A stretch of 9,907 bases of DNA. It comes from Gammaproteobacteria bacterium. Lineage in GTDB: Bacteria > Pseudomonadota > Gammaproteobacteria > UBA6429 > Thiohalophilaceae. The translations under genes and the position numbers were made by a program. The notes under the pieces are model-generated. The model did no database searches. It saw nothing but the letters and a program-made list of their open reading frames with translations, and had not been told where the DNA came from. Location of the stretch: contig JAOUOK010000031.1 in assembly GCA_029880425.1 (NCBI GenBank), positions 1 through 9,907 of the forward strand, in the 5' to 3' direction. Positions 5,841 to 9,907 of this stretch are shown here, piece after piece (within the stretch, counting starts at the first letter, position 1; every line of letters starts with the position of its first letter).

Positions 5841-8800
5841 CTAGAAATCTTTTCCTGTCAGGACATTAATATTATCAAGCAGATCTGCTTCGGTATACGG
5901 TTTACCCATATAAATATTAACACCAATAGAAGCCGCACGATCACGATGTTTTTGCCCGGTTCGTGAGGTAATCATAATTATTGGAATATCTTTTAGTCTT
6001 TCATCATTACGCATATTAGTCGCTAACTCGAAACCATCCATTCTCGGCATTTCCACGTCAAGCAACATAATATCCGGAATAATTTCCTGCAATTGCGAGA
6101 GGGCATCTACACCATCTTTTGCAGCTACAACCTCCATATCATGACGTTCTAATAAACGGGTTGTAACTTTACGTACAGTAATCGAGTCATCCACTACCAT
6201 TACCAGAGGTGTTGTACGTTCTTCTGTCGCATCTGAAGTAACAGGCATAGGTGCAATATATTCTGCACCATCTGCGGTTGCTGAAAGTCGAATTAACATA
6301 CCTAAATCAATAATCAGAACAACACTACCGTCACCCATAATGGTTGCACCAGAGATACCTCTCAGCGTACTTAGTTGTGGACCGACAGATTTAACCACGA
6401 TTTCACGACTACCCAGTAAATTATCAACCAGTATAGCAGCATGGTGCTCACCACTTCGTACCATCAGCATCGGTAACTGTTCAGCATCATCACTTAACTT
6501 CATTTCATTGACGCCCATGATGGTACCAAGATGCATAAATTTATAATCTTCACCAACCCAGTTATAGGACTGTTCATCCGAGGCCATAATTTCCTTAATC
6601 TTACTGTTACTGATACGTTCCACACCTTCTACACTTAACAGCGGAACAGCGTAGAAATCATCACCAACCATAACCATCAAGGCACGTGATATAGCAAGGG
6701 TTAACGGCAAACTAACCGTGAAGGTAGTTCCTTTGCCTTCAGTTGTATCAATATTAAAGACGCCACCAAGTTGTTTAATTTCAGTATTTACAACGTCCAT
6801 ACCCACACCACGACCAGCTATCTGGTTAACAGATTCTGCAGTACTAAAACCAGACTGCATGATCATGTCCAGTAACATTTCCTTGGTGACCGCGGCATTT
6901 GCAGCAATTAAACCTTTAGATACAGCTTTGTTACGAATCGCTTCGAGATTAATACCTGAACCATCATCCTGTATTTTAATAACGATTTCTGAACCTTCAT
7001 TAGAAATAGAAAAATCTATGTTCCCGGTTCCGTCTTTACCCGATTTTTTCCTGTCATCAGGCGACTCAATACCATGCGCAACGGCATTACGTAACATATG
7101 TTCAATAGGTGAAATAATACGTTCAAGAACCGAGCGATCAAGCTCGGTATCTACGCCGTGTAAATGTAGATCAGCATGTTTGCCAAGCTCACCACAGGTT
7201 TGACGTACAATACGACGCAGTCTTGCGGCCTGGCCAGCGAAAGGTACCATGCGTGTGCGCATTAAACCTTCCTGTAAATCCGTATTTACTCGTGATTGTT
7301 GTAATAAAAGTGTTTCTGATTCACGTGTCAGGTTATTCAGGATGACACGTAAACTATCCAAATCGCCGAGTGACTCCATCATCGCACGCGATAAATGCTG
7401 CATCGTGGTAAAGCGATCCATTTCTAGCGGATCAAAACTTTCCTGTGCTGAACTTAGCTCTTCATTCTTATATTCAATTTGAGTTTCTGTTTCAATTTCA
7501 AATTGACGTAACTGATCACGCAAACGATTAACCGTTTCATCAAACTCTGTAATGTTATAACGGAAGTTATTTGTTTGTTGTTCCAGGCGTGAACGATAAA
7601 TACTAACTTCACCGGCAAAGTTAACCAGGTTGTCCAAAAGATCTGCGCGTACCCGAACCTGTTCTGCCTGAACCCGGTTTGATTTACGACGATCGTGATC
7701 GGTATCTGGTGCTGCTGCTTCCTGCCTTTCACTAACGTCCGGAACTTGCTGCTCGTTCTGGATACCTGTCGCAATAACATTTTCTGTTACCACTTCAGGC
7801 TCAAGGGAGAGTTCATCTAAAGCCGGCATATCAATAGCATACTCAGAAGTTGAACCTTCAACTTCCATACGAAGTTCTTCTTCAAGCTTCTCAAGTTCCG
7901 GAATTTCAACTGAAATTCCCTCACTTACATCTTCTTTAATTTCTTGAACTACCGGTGTTTCAGTTTCTTCTACGACATCAATGACAGGAATATCTTCGAC
8001 TTCAGGTTCATCTGGAATTGTTAATTCAACTTGTTCTTCAGCCGTAGTGGATTCATTAAACATTTCCAGATCATCAATCTCACCACGATTTTCTAACATG
8101 TAATCAACTTGAGCAATCAGATCAGTTGCAGGAGCTAAACCCTTGTGTTCCTGAACAAGCTCTAACATTTTAACCAGCCTGTCCTGTGCACGCTGAACAA
8201 GATCAAACATAGTTTTTGACGGTTTCATATGCCCATCAACCACGGCTGTTAACAGGGATTCAACACTATGACCTAAATCACCCAGCTCTGTGATACCTGC
8301 CATACGAGCACCACCTTTCAAAGTGTGTAGATGACGCTGTAATTCTTCTACGTACTCGTTTTCTGCCGGGTTCGCAATCCAGTCAACAATAACCTGGTCA
8401 CTGTCATCCAGAATTTCTGTTCCTTCCTCAAGGAAAATTTCCAGTAATTCTTCATCGTAATCCGGCATAGCGACTTCGGCTTCAACAGGTGCTTCAGTCA
8501 CAGCTTGCGGTTTTGAATTTAAATCTCTTGGTAATGCTTCTATGCGTGATAATAATGCTTTATGTGCAGGAAGCATGGCACCCGGTTTATCCAGGCAGTC
8601 AACTGTTTGTTCCACCAATGAAATGGTTTGTTCCAGTGTGAGCAATACAACCTGTGGAACATTAGATTCATTTTCTTTTAAATGATTGATGTAATGCTCA
8701 AAACTACTGCAAACTGCAGCAAGAGATTCAACACCGGTAGTACGCGAACTTCCTGTTAAGGTATGTAATGCCCTGATTAAACTTAATTCTGGCGTGGTTA

Positions 8801-9907
8801 TACCATCATTCCATGAGCGAATATATTCTCTTAATGTTTCAACATGTACCGCCACTTCTTTACGATATATTTCTAATAAAACAGGATCAATCTCAACAGG
8901 CAGGGGCTCTTCCGTTACCGTTTCGTTAACCTGCTCTTCAATTTCAACGGTATCCCTCAGTTCAAGCGGCTGAACCGGATCATCAACCGTTTCTTCAATC
9001 TCAAATGATTCTGATAAATTAAGCGGCTTTTCTAAATCAAGTTCTTCTTCTAAATCAGCTGGTATATCCAGCTCACTAGAACCATCGAGTGTAATCTCTT
9101 CTTCTGGTTCAATAAGTGTTATTACCTCATCAGGTTCAGACAAATCAGTAAAGCTTTCATCCAGCTCTAAAGTTATTTCTTCTAAACCTGCTTCTTCTTC
9201 GACTGCCAGCTCCTCAGGTACGCTTGCTGACTCATTAAGGTTAATCGACTTGCCCTGACTCAGCGCATCGGCATATTCCATTAATGCCAGTATATTTTGA
9301 CCTGGCTTACTATTTACTTTAAATAACTCAAACAATTCAAGCAGCGCATTGTTGCCTAATTCCATTAATTCAAGTAGTTCAGTGTTGGCTGGAATGGTGT
9401 TATCTATTACACGGTTAAGCATGTTTTCATATGCCCATGCAAATTCTCCCAGGTCTGCTGCACCAACTAAACGGCCGCTCCCTTTAAGAGTGTGATAGGC
9501 ACGACGTATTTCTTTTAACGGTTCTTCATTAGCGGTGTTAGCCACCCAGAGAGGAAGATTATTTGTAATTGTTTCATAAGCTTCTTCAGCTTCTTCCATG
9601 AAAATTTCTATAATTTCATCATCAATTGTGTCATCTAATAATGAAGGCTCTTTTGCTGTTTCCGGTTTTTCCAAACCTGTTTGAATAGCATCAATTTCAG
9701 GAGCAGGTGGTGCCGTAATTTGTTCTTCCTGGATTTCATCTGTCGCAGTTAATCCGACTTCGCTCAATGTATCGGTATCAAGGTCAAAGCTCAGTGCTTC
9801 ATCTAAAGAGAGATTATCCGTATCCACTTCATCAAGTGTGATTTCATTTTCTTCAGCATCTAAATCTGTTAGCTCTAAAGACAAACTATCAAGTGATAAT
9901 TCTTCAC
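5841..9907 (-). CDS. chpA: Chp hybrid histidine kinase ChpA, C-terminal part (5' end outside window)
   Basis: This is a CheA-type hybrid kinase of the system that controls type IV pili (and cAMP in Pseudomonas). The frame is open to the right edge; the TTG at 9884 is internal. Counting from that codon, the domains are: acidic linker 1-85; Hpt at about 88-190 with H131 in YHTLKGSG; acidic linker to 330; Hpt at 331-432 with H374 in LHTLTGSS; Hpt at 475-580 with H520 in LHTLKGGA; acidic linker to 735; dimerisation helices about 740-880; ATPase with N box HMLRNAVAHG (929-938), G1 DDGSG (973-977) and G2 GRGVGMD (1024-1030); CheW-like domain about 1063-1200; receiver 1225-1345 with D1232/D1233, phospho-acceptor D1276, T1306 and K1328. 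Everything catalytic is intact. The second Hpt has Thr where the others have Lys. Pseudomonas ChpA is about 2,500 residues, so much of the Hpt array may lie outside. It is followed by chpB and chpC. Confidence 0.95.
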   Translation of the reverse strand, partial: EELSLDSLSLELTDLDAEENEITLDEVDTDNLSLDEALSFDLDTDTLSEVGLTATDEIQEEQITAPPAPEIDAIQTGLEKPETAKEPSLLDDTIDDEIIEIFMEEAEEAYETITNNLPLWVANTANEEPLKEIRRAYHTLKGSGRLVGAADLGEFAWAYENMLNRVIDNTIPANTELLELMELGNNALLELFELFKVNSKPGQNILALMEYADALSQGKSINLNESASVPEELAVEEEAGLEEITLELDESFTDLSEPDEVITLIEPEEEITLDGSSELDIPADLEEELDLEKPLNLSESFEIEETVDDPVQPLELRDTVEIEEQVNETVTEEPLPVEIDPVLLEIYRKEVAVHVETLREYIRSWNDGITTPELSLIRALHTLTGSSRTTGVESLAAVCSSFEHYINHLKENESNVPQVVLLTLEQTISLVEQTVDCLDKPGAMLPAHKALLSRIEALPRDLNSKPQAVTEAPVEAEVAMPDYDEELLEIFLEEGTEILDDSDQVIVDWIANPAENEYVEELQRHLHTLKGGARMAGITELGDLGHSVESLLTAVVDGHMKPSKTMFDLVQRAQDRLVKMLELVQEHKGLAPATDLIAQVDYMLENRGEIDDLEMFNESTTAEEQVELTIPDEPEVEDIPVIDVVEETETPVVQEIKEDVSEGISVEIPELEKLEEELRMEVEGSTSEYAIDMPALDELSLEPEVVTENVIATGIQNEQQVPDVSERQEAAAPDTDHDRRKSNRVQAEQVRVRADLLDNLVNFAGEVSIYRSRLEQQTNNFRYNITEFDETVNRLRDQLRQFEIETETQIEYKNEELSSAQESFDPLEMDRFTTMQHLSRAMMESLGDLDSLRVILNNLTRESETLLLQQSRVNTDLQEGLMRTRMVPFAGQAARLRRIVRQTCGELGKHADLHLHGVDTELDRSVLERIISPIEHMLRNAVAHGIESPDDRKKSGKDGTGNIDFSISNEGSEIVIKIQDDGSGINLEAIRNKAVSKGLIAANAAVTKEMLLDMIMQSGFSTAESVNQIAGRGVGMDVVNTEIKQLGGVFNIDTTEGKGTTFTVSLPLTLAISRALMVMVGDDFYAVPLLSVEGVERISNSKIKEIMASDEQSYNWVGEDYKFMHLGTIMGVNEMKLSDDAEQLPMLMVRSGEHHAAILVDNLLGSREIVVKSVGPQLSTLRGISGATIMGDGSVVLIIDLGMLIRLSATADGAEYIAPMPVTSDATEERTTPLVMVVDDSITVRKVTTRLLERHDMEVVAAKDGVDALSQLQEIIPDIMLLDVEMPRMDGFELATNMRNDERLKDIPIIMITSRTGQKHRDRAASIGVNIYMGKPYTEADLLDNINVLTGKDF

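Noticed and set aside
6718..7203. Plus-strand open frame of 161 codons antisense to chpA
   Set aside because: It lies opposite the highly conserved kinase core, has no SD or domain, and its serine-, proline- and isoleucine-rich product is typical of a frame shadow.
9882..9884. TTG at 9884 as the start of chpA
   Set aside because: The same frame stays open to the window edge with the same acidic composition, so the gene continues upstream.

Overview
The window is a chromosomal segment from a gammaproteobacterium of the non-enteric kind. MetK, AhcY, MetF and RsmE all read like standard gammaproteobacterial proteins. The homocysteine route is AhcY (S-adenosylhomocysteine hydrolase) rather than the Pfs/LuxS route of enterics, and a Chp-type chemosensory cluster in the Pseudomonas order chpA-chpB-chpC points to a type IV pilus-bearing organism. 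Base composition is AT-rich. I cannot name the genus.

Left part (1-3129, + strand): the activated-methyl cycle. The C-terminal third of metK (SAM synthetase) is followed by a 286-nt gap, then ahcY, a 178-nt gap, and metF. The first gap holds a palindromic repeat element and, just upstream of ahcY, a well-formed S-adenosylhomocysteine (SAH) riboswitch. A downstream 11-bp helix covers the ahcY Shine-Dalgarno (SD) sequence. The second gap holds two more pieces of the same repeat family. Together the genes make SAM, clear SAH to homocysteine, and supply the methyl-THF that regenerates methionine.

Middle part (3130-4245, + strand): a 69-codon gene for an unrecognised two-helix membrane protein, closed by a strong intrinsic terminator, then rsmE (16S rRNA m3U1498 methyltransferase, itself SAM-consuming). 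rsmE starts 33 nt after the terminator without a visible SD.

Right part (4250-9907, - strand): the 3' end of a Chp chemosensory operon, transcribed toward rsmE. chpA runs off the right edge; what remains carries three Hpt domains, a CheA kinase core, a CheW-like domain and a receiver. It is followed by a ChpB-type methylesterase with a degenerate receiver, then a ChpC-type CheW adaptor that ends 4 bp from the rsmE stop. These proteins probably control type IV pilus motility or cAMP signalling, as in Pseudomonas.

Most of the window is ordinary housekeeping sequence. The parts most worth a second look are the riboswitch with its SD-sequestering helix, the 9-nt-periodic inverted repeats in both methyl-cycle gaps, and the small membrane protein. 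I see no tRNA, rRNA, CRISPR array, transposase or phage gene.
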